Numbered from the stretch's first letter, positions 37,100 through 46,754 are shown. The stretch: 64,000 nucleotides of DNA from Syntrophobacteraceae bacterium (GCA_031292215.1 JARLHO010000068.1:1-64000); one strand, 5' to 3'. The notes: a model not told the origin generated them from the letters alone. Made by a program: numbers and translations.

Positions 37100-38983
37100 A
37101 TGGCTATATTTAATAATCTCAAGATGCAACACAAGATGTTCTTGCCTAATCTGTTGAATATAATACTGCTTGGAGCAATCATATTTTTTGTGATAAATTC
37201 CAATGCCATGATTAAAAATCTATCCGGCGAACAGAGAGCCGCCGAGAAAACTACAAGCGCAATACAGGCTACTGCTACAGATATCGAATCATATATGAGC
37301 CGTGCTATGTCTTATACGGATCTTAGCCGTAAATATAATGAACTTAATAAAATAGTTAACAATAAAACAACATATGCAAGTCTTGATAAAGTGTGGCAAA
37401 ATGTCAATCAAATCAACAAGCTGCGCTCTACAAACAAAGACATTGGCAATAATATCGATAAATTACTCGACAATGCCATTCTGCAATCTAATAATTACAT
37501 TAAGAGTATCGTCCCGAAACTGGCTGATGAGAAAACGAGAGCCGGCGTCAGTACTTTGGAAATGTTGGTGATAGGCGGCGCAAACAACAATACATCATAC
37601 AGTTATCAATTAGAAGTACTGTTTGCGAAGATGCAGGGAGATATAACACAAAAGAAAGCGCTTTTAACCTTGATAGCCAAAGTGCTGCAAAATGTAGAAG
37701 TAGACATCAAGCATTTGGCTGGGACGCCTTTCGAATCTATGGCGGAAAAGTCAAGGGATAACCTTCTAAAGGTCAAGGACTTGACCGCTGCCTACATCAA
37801 AAACGCCGGTTCGGAGCATGTCCTCCAAATAGCCATGGCAGCCGATATACAGGCGAGCACCGCGGCTGTCGAAAACGTAAAGGGGATGAACAATCAGGAA
37901 CTTTTCAGTAAACTCAAGAGCTATTTTCGCGGCATGCTGATCATCATACTGACTGTTTCCATCCTGGGGATACTGATAAGCATATTCGTGGTGAGGTCAG
38001 TTTCCAGGGCGTTAAGAGATATTATCCACGGGCTTTCGAATGCCTCTCGCGAGGTTAACGCAGCTTCCGGACAGTTATCGGATGCCAGCCAGTCTCTTGC
38101 GGAAGGCGCCACGGAGCAGGCGGCTTCCATAGAAGAAATTTCGGCTTCGCTGGAGGAAATATCGGCGATGACCAAAGGAAATGCCAAACATGCCGGCGAT
38201 GCGGACAGGCTCATGCAGGGAGCCCAGCAGACCTTTGAGACGGCCAACTCGTCCATGGTGCGTTTGACTGCTTCGATGGAGGAAATATCTAGTGCGAGCG
38301 AAAAGACCTCAAAAATCATAAAGACTATTGACGAGATCGCTTTCCAGACCAATTTGCTCGCTCTAAACGCCGCGGTGGAAGCGGCTCGGGCCGGCGAGGC
38401 TGGGGCCGGGTTCGCCGTTGTCGCCGACGAGGTCCGCAATCTGGCCATGAGGGCTGCCGAGGCGGCAAAGAATACGACCTCGCTGATCGAAGGCACGATG
38501 AAAAAGGTAAAGGACGGCTCGGGGTTGGTGACGAGTACTAGCGAGGCCTTTGGCGGGTTGGGAGATTCGACCGAAAAGATCGCTGCCCTGATCGTTGAAA
38601 TCGCGACTGCCTCAAAAGAGCAGTCCGTGGGCATAGACCAGGTCAGTACGGCCATGAGCAGCACCGAGCAGGTTATACAGAAAAATTCGGCCAATGCGGA
38701 GGAAACGGCTGCGGCCTCCCAGGAAATGAGTGGCCAGGCAGAGCAGATGAAAAGCCTGGTTGCAAGGCTCGTTGCACTTGTTGGCGACGATGCCAAAGAT
38801 TTGCTCGCTGGTGCTGCCAAAGACCCGGTGAGTTCTCGGGCGGTAAAGCGAGTTCGCCCGAACGGAGCGAATGGAGTCGCAAAGGCGTCTGCCAGGCGCC
38901 CTGAAAAGGGTGCAAATGGAATGAAACACCTTGTTGACACTAAATTCGAATCTGATGGGCAAAGCGATATCGGCGAGTTTTAA
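37100..38983 (+). CDS. Methyl-accepting chemotaxis protein (mosaic composition)
   Basis: A 627-residue transmembrane chemoreceptor. TM1 is near residues 12-34 ([19 protein letters not shown]), a helical periplasmic sensor spans about 35-275, TM2 is at about 278-300 ([20 protein letters not shown]), and the signalling domain ends in a helical hairpin with the conserved tip [20 protein letters not shown]. No NWETF-like methyl-enzyme tether is present. The first ~640 bp are clearly AT-rich with A/T-ending codons, whereas the signalling half has the GC-rich codon use of the neighbours. The sensor half therefore looks foreign. Confidence 0.93.
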   Translation: MAIFNNLKMQHKMFLPNLLNIILLGAIIFFVINSNAMIKNLSGEQRAAEKTTSAIQATATDIESYMSRAMSYTDLSRKYNELNKIVNNKTTYASLDKVWQNVNQINKLRSTNKDIGNNIDKLLDNAILQSNNYIKSIVPKLADEKTRAGVSTLEMLVIGGANNNTSYSYQLEVLFAKMQGDITQKKALLTLIAKVLQNVEVDIKHLAGTPFESMAEKSRDNLLKVKDLTAAYIKNAGSEHVLQIAMAADIQASTAAVENVKGMNNQELFSKLKSYFRGMLIIILTVSILGILISIFVVRSVSRALRDIIHGLSNASREVNAASGQLSDASQSLAEGATEQAASIEEISASLEEISAMTKGNAKHAGDADRLMQGAQQTFETANSSMVRLTASMEEISSASEKTSKIIKTIDEIAFQTNLLALNAAVEAARAGEAGAGFAVVADEVRNLAMRAAEAAKNTTSLIEGTMKKVKDGSGLVTSTSEAFGGLGDSTEKIAALIVEIATASKEQSVGIDQVSTAMSSTEQVIQKNSANAEETAAASQEMSGQAEQMKSLVARLVALVGDDAKDLLAGAAKDPVSSRAVKRVRPNGANGVAKASARRPEKGANGMKHLVDTKFESDGQSDIGEF

Positions 38984-39005
38984 AGCGCTAAAGCTCTCGA
39001 TCGGG

Positions 39006-39035
39006 GCCCGCCTGGAAACGCGATTCCGGGCGGGC
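39006..39035 (+). terminator. Hairpin after the chemoreceptor gene
   Basis: The 10-bp stem GCCCGCCTGG/CCGGGCGGGC (one G-U pair) lies 23 bp after the stop. There is no T-run, so it may be a transcript-stabilising or Rho-dependent end. Confidence 0.4.
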
Positions 39036-39258
39036 TAAACGAGTGAATCCTCAAAATTATTTTCCTCGAAATTCCCATAAGTCTTGCCGGAACCCTTGAT
39101 TGCGCCGAACGGACCAGGTCCGCCGAGATGGAAAAAGCCTTTTTACTCGGGAGGGATTTGATTTCTAATTTAACGTCATTATATTCCTTTAGCTCCACGG
39201 GTTGGAGCGGGCGGTTGTAGATCCGGGGATTGCCGGGACGTTTTGCAGGAGTAACGTC

Positions 39259-39732
39259 ATGAAATATGGAGCGGGCGCCACTGATTATCTGTCGCGTATT
39301 TTGCTTGGATTTACTGCGGGCTTTTTCGCCACATTAATTTTTCACCAGTTGACCGTCTTGGCGCTTTGGGTTGCCGGCGTTTCGCCTTTTGCCCCTTTCC
39401 CCCTGGCCGCCACCAAGCCGTTTGGAGTTCCGGCAGTCATTTCTCTGGCCGTTTGGGGAGGAATCTGGGGTATTCTTTTCGCCTTTATACACGACTGGTT
39501 CCCTGCTCGCGCCGGCTATTGGGTGGCGGTTTTTCTTTTCGGGGCCATCTGTCCGTCTTTGGTCGCTTTCCTGGTGGTAATGCCCCTAAAGGGGCTTGCT
39601 GTTGGTGGGGGCTGGCATCCGCCCCTGCTCCTGACGGCATTTCTGGCAAACGGGATGTGGGGTGTCGGCCTCGGGCTGATTCTTATGTTTCTCTCGGGTT
39701 TGTTTGGAGCACGGCGTGATAGACTGGCATAG
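39259..39732 (+). CDS. Four-helix membrane protein, unknown
   Basis: 157 residues with four hydrophobic segments (ILLGFTAGFFATLIFHQL, AVISLAVWGGIWGILFAF, WVAVFLFGAICPSLVAFLVV, LTAFLANGMWGVGLGLILMF). I recognise it only as a type of conserved hypothetical inner-membrane protein found in diverse Proteobacteria. ATG 39259 with AGGAG eight bases upstream is preferred over the frame start at 39202. No operon partner. Confidence 0.7.
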   Translation: MKYGAGATDYLSRILLGFTAGFFATLIFHQLTVLALWVAGVSPFAPFPLAATKPFGVPAVISLAVWGGIWGILFAFIHDWFPARAGYWVAVFLFGAICPSLVAFLVVMPLKGLAVGGGWHPPLLLTAFLANGMWGVGLGLILMFLSGLFGARRDRLA

Positions 39733-40035
39733 CGCCACAGTTCAAACGATGTGCAAAAATGTTTTTGCTGGACATGAATGGTTGTCTGGGTTTGGGTGCT
39801 AGCTTTTGGATTCCCTGACTCTTTAATTTCCTCCACGGTATTTTTCCACAAATCCGCCGTACCTGGTACACTCTATGGTTCCGTTGCCGATGTCGATCGT
39901 CATGGACCTCCTTGGCTCGATAGGCATGACAATGGATTTATCTGGAGCCGGCCTTCCTCTGGTGAAAATTTCCCGGGAGCGGGAGGATTCGAGAAAAAGC
40001 GGCCTGGATCTTTTTTGCAAGAAGGGGTGTGTACC
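39733..40035. other. Intergenic region
   Basis: About 300 bp. The DUF1847 frame remains open through it, but no start there has a ribosome site, and the conserved protein begins at 40036. Nothing else stands out. Confidence 0.4.
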
Positions 40036-40746
40036 GTGGAAATGAACTGCGTAAAGTGCAAAGTCGTAGACAAATTGTGCAGAAAGCCCGATGGCCATGG
40101 ACCCGAATTTTGTCCAACCAAAAAGAAAACAGATATTATCGAAGAGTCGCTCCAGGAGTACGACAAGGCTGAAAATAGAGAATTTGCCAGACTGGCCTCG
40201 GTTCAGGAGGGGCAATGCTATGCGAACAGGGACAGCAAGCCTTACATCATGGAGCCGGTTAAAACCCGGATTGTCGAAGTCATCGAGTTTTCACAGAAGA
40301 TGGGCTACAAATTGCTTGGGATCGCGTTTTGCGGGGGAGTGACCCGGGAGGCGGGCGCTTTGACCGAAATATTTGAAAAACACGGCTTTGAAGTCGTGGG
40401 GGTTTCCTGCAAAGTGGGGGGCGTTCCCAAAGAGCGCATCGGGATAAAGGAAGAGGAGAAGATAAATATCGGGGAACACGAACCGATGTGCAACCCGATC
40501 GCCCAGGCCATGCTCTTAAATGACGCGGGAGTCGATCTAAATATTATGCTCTGTCTCTGCGTGGGACATGATTCGCTGTTTCTAAAATACGTCAAGGGCC
40601 CCACGACGATTATGGCGGTAAAAGACAGGGTCACCGGCCACAATCCCCTGGCCCCCGTTTATACGTCGGATTCTTATTACCAGAGGCTAAAAAAGCTTGA
40701 GATGGGGAGCGAGGAAGAAATGACGGCCAGACTCACGGTGAAATAA
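40036..40746 (+). CDS. DUF1847 family protein, probable metal-binding
   Basis: 236 residues. An N-terminal cluster of four cysteines (C5, C8, C15, C26: NCVKCKVVDKLC..FCP) looks like a zinc or Fe-S site. The rest is an alpha/beta domain with further Cys (GIAFCGGVTREAG, VGVSCKVGGVPKE, PMCNPIAQA, LCLCVGHD). It matches DUF1847, which is common in strict anaerobes and of unknown function. GTG 40036 has AAGGGG eight bases upstream; ATG 40042 is the alternative. The many Cys suggest redox chemistry (inference). Confidence 0.85.
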   Translation: MEMNCVKCKVVDKLCRKPDGHGPEFCPTKKKTDIIEESLQEYDKAENREFARLASVQEGQCYANRDSKPYIMEPVKTRIVEVIEFSQKMGYKLLGIAFCGGVTREAGALTEIFEKHGFEVVGVSCKVGGVPKERIGIKEEEKINIGEHEPMCNPIAQAMLLNDAGVDLNIMLCLCVGHDSLFLKYVKGPTTIMAVKDRVTGHNPLAPVYTSDSYYQRLKKLEMGSEEEMTARLTVK

Positions 40747-40791
40747 AAGCCCCCCGGGGTGCGAGTGTCCAATTTGCCTTCTTCGTTTGGA

Positions 40792-41493
40792 TTATTTTAT
40801 CGTTTCAGATATTTCTAACGCCTTAGCGTGCAAATCCATATCCCGATCGGCCGGGATTTGACCCTTCGCTGTTTCACCACGATAAGTTCTATAAACAGGG
40901 TAATTGCTCCCTTCCACCTCATTTCCCCACTGTTGCCAGTCACGTCTTTGTTGTCTTGCGAAAAGCTCCAGATACGGGCCGGGACTGCATTTTTCAATGA
41001 CGGGATAAAGCTCCTCGGGCTTTCTGGAGTGTTCGCGCTTTCTTGTCCGGATAATATTGGTCTGGGTCCTGCCAGGCTGTAATGTTCGAAAGCTTCCCCG
41101 CACCCCGAATAGAATTAACTCGGTAACATTGCGAAAGTAAAATCCAACGCCCCTTCCGTCGGGTCCGCCGTCTTTGCGGATTTTGTACCAGACGATATTC
41201 GTTTTATAAATGAATCCCCATCGTTGCATTACCTCCAAGCCTTCTTTCAAGAGGGCATTGGGAACCCAGAGATATAAATGAGATTGGGGGAGAGCCAAAT
41301 CGCGGACAGGGAGATCTTTTATTTCTTCAAAAGTCATCGTCCCGTATCGGGAAAGCCTTTTATGTTCCGGCGCCATTTTGCCGGTTCGATTTGAGAATCT
41401 CCACGGTGGATCGGCCAGGATCGTACCGAATGGCCCCAGGTTCGCGCTCTTTAAATCCAGGGAGGCCGGAAACTCCGAGATATCCGGTTTCAT
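40792..41493 (-). CDS. MT-A70 family adenine N6-methyltransferase
   Basis: A 233-residue methyltransferase with the DPPW catalytic motif (TILADPPWRF), the SAM-binding C-terminal PYLELFARQQRRDW segment and the MT-A70 core WVPNALLKEGLEVMQRWGF. Bacterial members methylate adenine in DNA and are often carried by phages and other mobile DNA. No restriction gene is adjacent, so it is an orphan methylase. ATG 41493 with GGAGG seven bases upstream is preferred over 41547. Neighbours are unrelated. Confidence 0.88.
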   Translation of the reverse strand: MKPDISEFPASLDLKSANLGPFGTILADPPWRFSNRTGKMAPEHKRLSRYGTMTFEEIKDLPVRDLALPQSHLYLWVPNALLKEGLEVMQRWGFIYKTNIVWYKIRKDGGPDGRGVGFYFRNVTELILFGVRGSFRTLQPGRTQTNIIRTRKREHSRKPEELYPVIEKCSPGPYLELFARQQRRDWQQWGNEVEGSNYPVYRTYRGETAKGQIPADRDMDLHAKALEISETIK

Positions 41494-41803
41494 TATGCGT
41501 CCTCCACGTATAGTGTCTTTGAAATCCCAAAAACCAGGATCGGGCATTGCTCATATGGGTTGTTTATGACCCGTAAGAAGCCCCACGACCTAAGCCATCA
41601 AAAATTTCCTGGAGTTCATCCGTTCTGGTAATCATTTGCTGACTGTTGGGACATTATCAAAAAATATCCGGAATTGATAATATTGATTGGAACGACTCAA
41701 TTCGAAGAACTCGATTTTGAGTAGCCGTTGATCCTGCGGGGTTGGAGCGGGGCTTGAAATCTTTAACCCAGCCCCTAAAGTCGTGATAAACTTTTTAAAC
41801 CAG
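41494..41803. other. Intergenic region
   Basis: About 310 bp between the methylase start and tRNA-Leu. I see no gene or strong structure in it. Confidence 0.4.
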
Positions 41804-41888
41804 TGCCTGGGGCGGGAATCGAACCCGCACGCCCACAAGGAGCAAGGGATTTTAAGTCCCTTGTGTCTACCAGTTCCACCACCCAGGC
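41804..41888 (-). tRNA. tRNA-Leu (TAA anticodon)
   Basis: An 85-nt class II tRNA on the minus strand. The acceptor GCCTGGG pairs with CCCAGGC, the anticodon loop CTTAAAA gives TAA, a long variable arm is present, and the T-loop TTCGATT is canonical. The discriminator base is A; CCA is not encoded. Confidence 0.94.
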
Positions 41889-42283
41889 GTAGAGCGGCAT
41901 GTACACAAAAGATGAGCATCGCCAGTCGCAGCGAGCCTTTGAACCCGGCAGGGCGCCGGCTGCACCTGCTAACTTATTATCTCTATCACAATTGGTATTC
42001 GCAGTCAAAGCCGTGAAAGCGTTCCGGGTAAAGTCGAACCGATACGTCGGGGATGGCTCGATAAGGCGGCGCCCCACAGATCCCTGCGGTTCTTAGGAAT
42101 ATGGACTGAGTTTTATCCGTTTTTCCCCAAAAGAACAACTCGACAGATCAAAAGTTGCTGTTTTCTCTAAAGTCCATGGATTCGGCGTCCGATACAGGAA
42201 ATGGATTATCGGGGAGCATTCCACCGGTGATGGGGCGATTTACATTCAGGGGAAAGCTCGTATTTGAAAAGGGGGGGAAGATA
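41889..42283. other. Intergenic region before the autotransporter
   Basis: About 395 bp. The autotransporter frame is open back to 42155, but the signal peptide and ribosome site place the start at 42284. No c-di-GMP riboswitch core is recognisable. Confidence 0.4.
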
Positions 42284-45200
42284 ATGGATTGGATAATGTG
42301 GGGCAGACGGGCGGCAATTTGGTTTTTGACCGGCGTATTCGTGGTTATCGCCGCTCTGTGCGGGTCGGTCCGGGTCAACGCAGCGGATCTGAGAGTAGAC
42401 GGGAGCCTGGGCGACTCTCCTTATAATGTCGTAGCGAGCATCGGCTATGACAATGAGTCGGTGGGTCTCAGTTCGCAGGGCGGGATAATGAATCAGTCCG
42501 GCTACACCAATACGGTCAACAACGCGCTCAGTGTGGGTCTAAACGGCGGCGCGAGCGGAACATACAACCTTAGTGGGACGGGCGCCCTCAAGGCGCTGGG
42601 GACCCTCGGCCTCCCGCAGACATCGGTCACCACGGGCTTTTCGTTCGAATACGTCGGCAGCAATGCAGGCGCGGGGACTTTCAATCAAACGGGGGGGACC
42701 AATACCATCATCGGCGGGGAGATGTTTGTCGGGTCCGACATTTTTTCCGGCTCGGGTAAGAGTTCCACCGGTGTGTACGACCTCAGCGGCGGGAGCATTT
42801 TAATCAGCAAATTAATAGAGGGTTCCAGCAACCTGGAGGGTTCCGGCGCCGAACTGATAGGCGACAGCGGCGGAAACGGGACGTTCAACCAGACGGGCGG
42901 GTACAATCTGTGCAACAATGGGGTGTTTATCGGGTCCGACGGCGCGTGGCGGCTGGATAATACCCTAATGACCGGTTCTACGGGCGTATACAATCTCAGC
43001 GGCGCCGATAGCGTCCTCAACACAGGCGGGGCGGCGATAGTCGGCGACAGCGCCGACGGCGGCGAGGTCGTGGGCGATGGCGGGGGTACGGGGACGTTCA
43101 ATCAATTTGGCGGGACCAATATCGCAACAGACGGCGGCCTGGCTGTTGGCTCCGACGTTTACGGGTCGGGCGTGGGCGGCGTAGGCGTGTTCAACCTTGA
43201 CGGGGGTAGCCTCGTTGCTTCCGGATTGCCTCAAGCTGTGGGCGGCGAAGTAATAGGCACATGCCGCGGAATCGGTACGTTCAACCAGACGGGCGGGACC
43301 AATACGGTTCTGGCAGGCCTGTTTGTCGGGTCCAACATCAATTATTCCCTGTCGCCGTCTCCAAGAACACCCGTGGGAGGCACGGGCGTATACAATCTTA
43401 GCGGCGGCGCCCTGACGGCCCGGGGGGGGGGCGCAGTGTACTACGGTCCGACGGTTTTCGTACCCGGCGAGTCCATAGGCGAAGGCGGGGGTACGGGTAC
43501 GTTTAACCAGACGGGCGGTACAAACACGGTCACGGACGGCCTGTGTGTCGGCACGGACTTGTTTCAATCGAACGAGGGGCCGGGCGCGGGCGTATACAAT
43601 CTCAGCGGCGGCGCCCTTAGCGCCGTTGGAAACGGGACGATCGGCTCGGCGGATTTCATGCCCGGCGAGACAATCGGCGACGGCGGGGGCGTGGGGACGC
43701 TCACCCAGACCGGCGGGACCAATACGGTCGCCGGCGGTCTGTATGTGGGTTCCGAAATATTGGGCAATAGCGCCGGAGGCGCCGGGGCGTACAATCTCCA
43801 TGGCGGCGCCCTGCAGGCGGACTACGAATATGTGGGCGGCGCGGGTACGTTCACCCAGACCGGCGGGAGCAATACGGTTACAGGCGCCGGCGCCCGATAC
43901 GGCATCGAAATGAACGGAGGCGTCTACCACCTGAACGGCGGGACCCTGACCGCCGGCGCAATCGACGGCAATCTCGACAACCAGGGCGGGACTTTCGTCC
44001 CCTCAAACGCCGGCGCCCTTTTGACCGGCGACTACACGCAGGGCAAAAACGGCGTTTTGCTGATAGATATAGCTTCGGCGAACAACTACAGTTCCCTCAA
44101 TATGGGCGGGACCGGCGCGGCGATCTTTAGCGGCGGCTCCATACAACCGGTGTTGCAGGGCGGTTGCGTCCCAACCCCCGGCGAAACGTTCGACGTCATC
44201 GGTAATGCAAAAAACATAACCGGCGCGCCCGTGGTTGAAAACTTCACCGCGACCCTGCTGGGAGTGGAGGGGAATACGGCCGACCCGGGGATGACGATCA
44301 CCGCCGTTCGCGACTACGCCAATTCCGGACTGACTCTAACGCAGAACCAAAAGCAGGTGGCGAACATGCTCGATAAGGTCTCCGGCGTTACTACCGGGGA
44401 CCTCGGGACCGTTTTGCACGCTATCGACTCCATCCCGGCTTCGAGTGCGAATCGTGTGGGCAATGTCTATCGGCAGATCTCGCCCCAGGTTGCGGCTTCT
44501 TTGGCCAACCTGGGTTTTGCGGCCTCCGCTTTTTTCCAGCAGGATCTAAGCGAACGGATCACGAGCCTTCGCTATGCCGGCCTTGCCGGCCAAATGCCGA
44601 GTGGCTTCGGCGCGAGCGGCCTCGCTTTGGCCATGAATCCCGAAGGGGCTTTAACACTTGCCGGCGCGGGCCCCGGCGCGGCTTCGAAGGCGAACGGGTG
44701 GAATTTCTACGCGGACCCGCAGGTTTTCTGGGGTTCACAGAGTTCGACCGCTCAAGAGACCGGCTATAGTTTTTCAATCGGCGGGCTTACCGCCGGGGCC
44801 GACTACCATGTATGCGACGATCTTCTCGTAGGCCTCGCTACCGGATACGGCCATACGGACGCGGGGTTCTACGATAACCTGGGCAACGTGCAAAACGACA
44901 CCGTGCCCGTCAACCTTTATGCAGCCTACTTCCCGGGGAGCTTCTACGCCTACGGCTCCGCCGGGTACGCCGTCAATCTTTTCAGTACGACCCGCCAGAT
45001 CGCGTTCGACTCGATCTATCGCGAAGCGTCGGGGTCTACAACCGGCGACATGTTCAACGGCTACGCAGAAACGGGCTACGACTTTAAGGCCCGGGGCGCG
45101 GTGCTCACCCCTATGGCAAGCCTCGCCTATTCGAGCCTGTGGATCGACGGATTCGGTGAAACCGGAGCGGATTCGCTCGACCTGAACGTCAATTCCCAGC

Positions 45201-45526
45201 ACGCCGACTCTTTCCAACTGGGCCCCGGCGTGAGGGTTGCGACCGCCCTTAAGTACGGCGCCGCCGTGCTCGCGCCCCAGTTCTATGCGAGCTACGAGCA
45301 CGAGTTTTCAAACGACAGCCGGGGTATCGACGCTTCACTTGCCAATGTCGGGGTCCCGTTCAGTTTCCACTCCCAGCGGTTGGGCGCCGACTTCGGGTTG
45401 ATTGGCGGCAGCGTCACCCTGTTTTCAGGAAAGAACTTTTCCGTGCGGCTCGATGCCAACGCGGAAATAGGACGCGCCAATTACAATGCCTATACGGTGG
45501 ACGCCGGGCTCGGTTTCCGGTTTTAA
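42284..45526 (+). CDS. Repeat-rich autotransporter (type Va secretion)
   Basis: 1080 residues. A long N-terminal signal peptide (WFLTGVFVVIAALCGSVRVNA, about 12-32) precedes a passenger of about eight imperfect units built on GTFNQTGGTNTV and GVYNLSGGAL, typically 50-70 residues apart, which predicts a beta-helix. A linker follows, then a C-terminal beta-barrel of about 280 residues ending in a terminal Phe (AGLGFRF). The passenger should be displayed on the cell surface, perhaps for adhesion. ATG 42284 is preceded by GGGGGGGAAG. The passenger DNA is strongly repetitive. Confidence 0.93.
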   Translation: MDWIMWGRRAAIWFLTGVFVVIAALCGSVRVNAADLRVDGSLGDSPYNVVASIGYDNESVGLSSQGGIMNQSGYTNTVNNALSVGLNGGASGTYNLSGTGALKALGTLGLPQTSVTTGFSFEYVGSNAGAGTFNQTGGTNTIIGGEMFVGSDIFSGSGKSSTGVYDLSGGSILISKLIEGSSNLEGSGAELIGDSGGNGTFNQTGGYNLCNNGVFIGSDGAWRLDNTLMTGSTGVYNLSGADSVLNTGGAAIVGDSADGGEVVGDGGGTGTFNQFGGTNIATDGGLAVGSDVYGSGVGGVGVFNLDGGSLVASGLPQAVGGEVIGTCRGIGTFNQTGGTNTVLAGLFVGSNINYSLSPSPRTPVGGTGVYNLSGGALTARGGGAVYYGPTVFVPGESIGEGGGTGTFNQTGGTNTVTDGLCVGTDLFQSNEGPGAGVYNLSGGALSAVGNGTIGSADFMPGETIGDGGGVGTLTQTGGTNTVAGGLYVGSEILGNSAGGAGAYNLHGGALQADYEYVGGAGTFTQTGGSNTVTGAGARYGIEMNGGVYHLNGGTLTAGAIDGNLDNQGGTFVPSNAGALLTGDYTQGKNGVLLIDIASANNYSSLNMGGTGAAIFSGGSIQPVLQGGCVPTPGETFDVIGNAKNITGAPVVENFTATLLGVEGNTADPGMTITAVRDYANSGLTLTQNQKQVANMLDKVSGVTTGDLGTVLHAIDSIPASSANRVGNVYRQISPQVAASLANLGFAASAFFQQDLSERITSLRYAGLAGQMPSGFGASGLALAMNPEGALTLAGAGPGAASKANGWNFYADPQVFWGSQSSTAQETGYSFSIGGLTAGADYHVCDDLLVGLATGYGHTDAGFYDNLGNVQNDTVPVNLYAAYFPGSFYAYGSAGYAVNLFSTTRQIAFDSIYREASGSTTGDMFNGYAETGYDFKARGAVLTPMASLAYSSLWIDGFGETGADSLDLNVNSQHADSFQLGPGVRVATALKYGAAVLAPQFYASYEHEFSNDSRGIDASLANVGVPFSFHSQRLGADFGLIGGSVTLFSGKNFSVRLDANAEIGRANYNAYTVDAGLGFRF

Positions 45527-45575
45527 AAATCCGGATGGAAGTTGCAAGCCGGGTTTCGATCCATGTGTTTTGTAA

Positions 45576-45851
45576 AAGCTTGAAAAAGCGCTGAAGAAAA
45601 AAAAGAGCCGGGTCGAGGAGTCCCGCCGTTTTAAGGACCCCGACCCGGATCACCCTCCGGACCGGGCTAAGGAGCAGCGCCGGGAACACCCGCAAGGCCC
45701 GATCGAGAACAACACAATCCTGCCGACACTCTCCTATGTCCTGCTAAAGACCATAACGCTCCCGCAGCCTGCAATAAGCCTTTTGAAGCAGCTTTGCATG
45801 TTCCCTCCGGCACACCCGGAAACCATGAAAAGGGCGCACTCAACCTTTTGA
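45576..45851 (+). pseudogene. Probable start-less coding remnant
   Basis: An open stretch of 91 codons after a TAA at 45573 has no plausible start in its first part, yet reads like a real protein: Lys/Arg/Glu-rich at first (KKSRVEESRRFKDPDPD), then TILPTLSYVLLKTITLP. It ends at TGA 45851, 36 bp before repeat copy E. It may be the 3' end of a gene cut by rearrangement. The family is not recognised. Confidence 0.3.
45597..45649 (-). terminator. Minus-strand terminator behind the autotransporter
   Basis: The stem CCGGGTCG/CGACCCGG (about 45610-45648) has its T-run (A-run 45598-45606) on the minus strand, so it would stop transcription running leftwards into the 3' end of the autotransporter gene. 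On the plus strand it can still act as a 3'-end hairpin. Confidence 0.5.
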
Positions 45852-45886
45852 AGGGGGCGCCCGTCAATCACCCCCTTTTCTAAAGC

Positions 45887-46088
45887 TTACAATTACCCAC
45901 ACATATGCCCACCTATCTCCTTTTGCAAAGTTGCAAATAAGGGGGGCGATCGAGCCAAGCCACTCCAGGCAAATCTCCGGTAAGGGGTAAGTGGGCGCAT
46001 GTGTGGGTAATTGTCAGCTTTGCAAAAAAAGGGGGGTGATAGGGCCAAGCCCCTTTCTTGGGAGTCTCCGCTAAGGGGTAAGTGGGCC
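45887..46088. repeat. Palindromic dispersed repeat, copy E (tandem one and a half units)
   Basis: 45887-46014 is a compact unit with both inverted ends (TTACAATTACCCACACAT.. and ..ATGTGTGGGTAATTGT). 46018-46088 repeats the centre and right half, ending TAAGTGGGC. The 46089-46449 remainder of this gap holds only the upstream region of the next gene. Confidence 0.8.
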
Positions 46089-46311
46089 GCGGTCGGCCGG
46101 GCTTGAACGCAACTTCGTATCACAACCACCAAGCCATGGAGATATCGGGGCTGTTCCAATCTCGGATCGGAAATCGATTCGCCTGGAAGCTACAAAAATA
46201 ATCGCATGGCGCGGTAATTGTGCTGACGTATAACTAAGTAGTATTACATGGAAAAAGTTTGCAATTAGTTTTTGTTTCAAACCATTGCAAAGTATTGTCG
46301 CTCAATGGCTG

Positions 46312-46340
46312 TTGACAGGAAGTCTAGCTGTTTTTACGTT
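46312..46340 (+). promoter_or_regulatory. Possible promoter of the small secreted protein gene
   Basis: TTGACA at 46312-46317, a 17-base spacer and TACGTT at 46335-46340. The -35 is perfect and the -10 is weak. Confidence 0.4.
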
Positions 46341-46449
46341 GTCTTTAACAAGTTTTCGTGCCGGATTCCGAGAGGGTCGCGGCGTATCGAAGGTGATTGT
46401 ATAGAGATGGTAACCATGGTTTACAGCAGATATACAGGAGACACATATC

Positions 46450-46692
46450 ATGAGAGCATATAAAAAGCTGCTTCTTGTTTTTATAATGGTGTTTACCGTT
46501 GCAATGGCCGGCGGAGGCATATTCGCGACAAACGCAAATGCCCAGTGCGGATTATGCGGGTTCAGTCTATCGTGGCTAAGCCCCTGTAACTGGCATTTCC
46601 CGACATGCTCCAGTTGTGCTCGTACCTCGGTGGCTCCTTCGAACATGCAGGCTCATAGTAATGGGGGAGAGCAACCGTTTCCCAATTATTAG
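46450..46692 (+). CDS. Small secreted cysteine-rich protein
   Basis: 80 residues. A clear signal peptide (residues 1-31, ending TNANA) leaves a mature part of about 49 residues with five Cys (33, 36, 46, 53, 56) in CGLCG and CSSC pairs plus several Trp. The CxxC pairs could bind metal or form disulfides. ATG 46450 has CAGGAGA upstream and a good terminator follows, so it is a real single-gene unit. I recognise no family. Confidence 0.7.
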   Translation: MRAYKKLLLVFIMVFTVAMAGGGIFATNANAQCGLCGFSLSWLSPCNWHFPTCSSCARTSVAPSNMQAHSNGGEQPFPNY

Positions 46693-46754
46693 GAGGAAAA
46701 CCGCCTGCCAATCAGGTGGGGGCAAATCGACCTTTTTTTTAAACTAAAAACTAT

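Noticed and set aside
41889-42283. c-di-GMP riboswitch before the autotransporter
   Set aside because: The conserved GEMM core was looked for and not found.
42965-43930. Long minus-strand frame of 321 codons inside the autotransporter gene
   Set aside because: A shadow of the repetitive GC-rich passenger; no start signal and no recognisable family.
42500-44000. Regular DNA repeats considered as a CRISPR array
   Set aside because: The repeats are in frame and encode the autotransporter passenger; spacing is irregular and there are no unique spacers.
45667-45867. Minus-strand frame of 66 codons
   Set aside because: It lies opposite the protein-like plus-strand remnant, with no ribosome site and poor composition.
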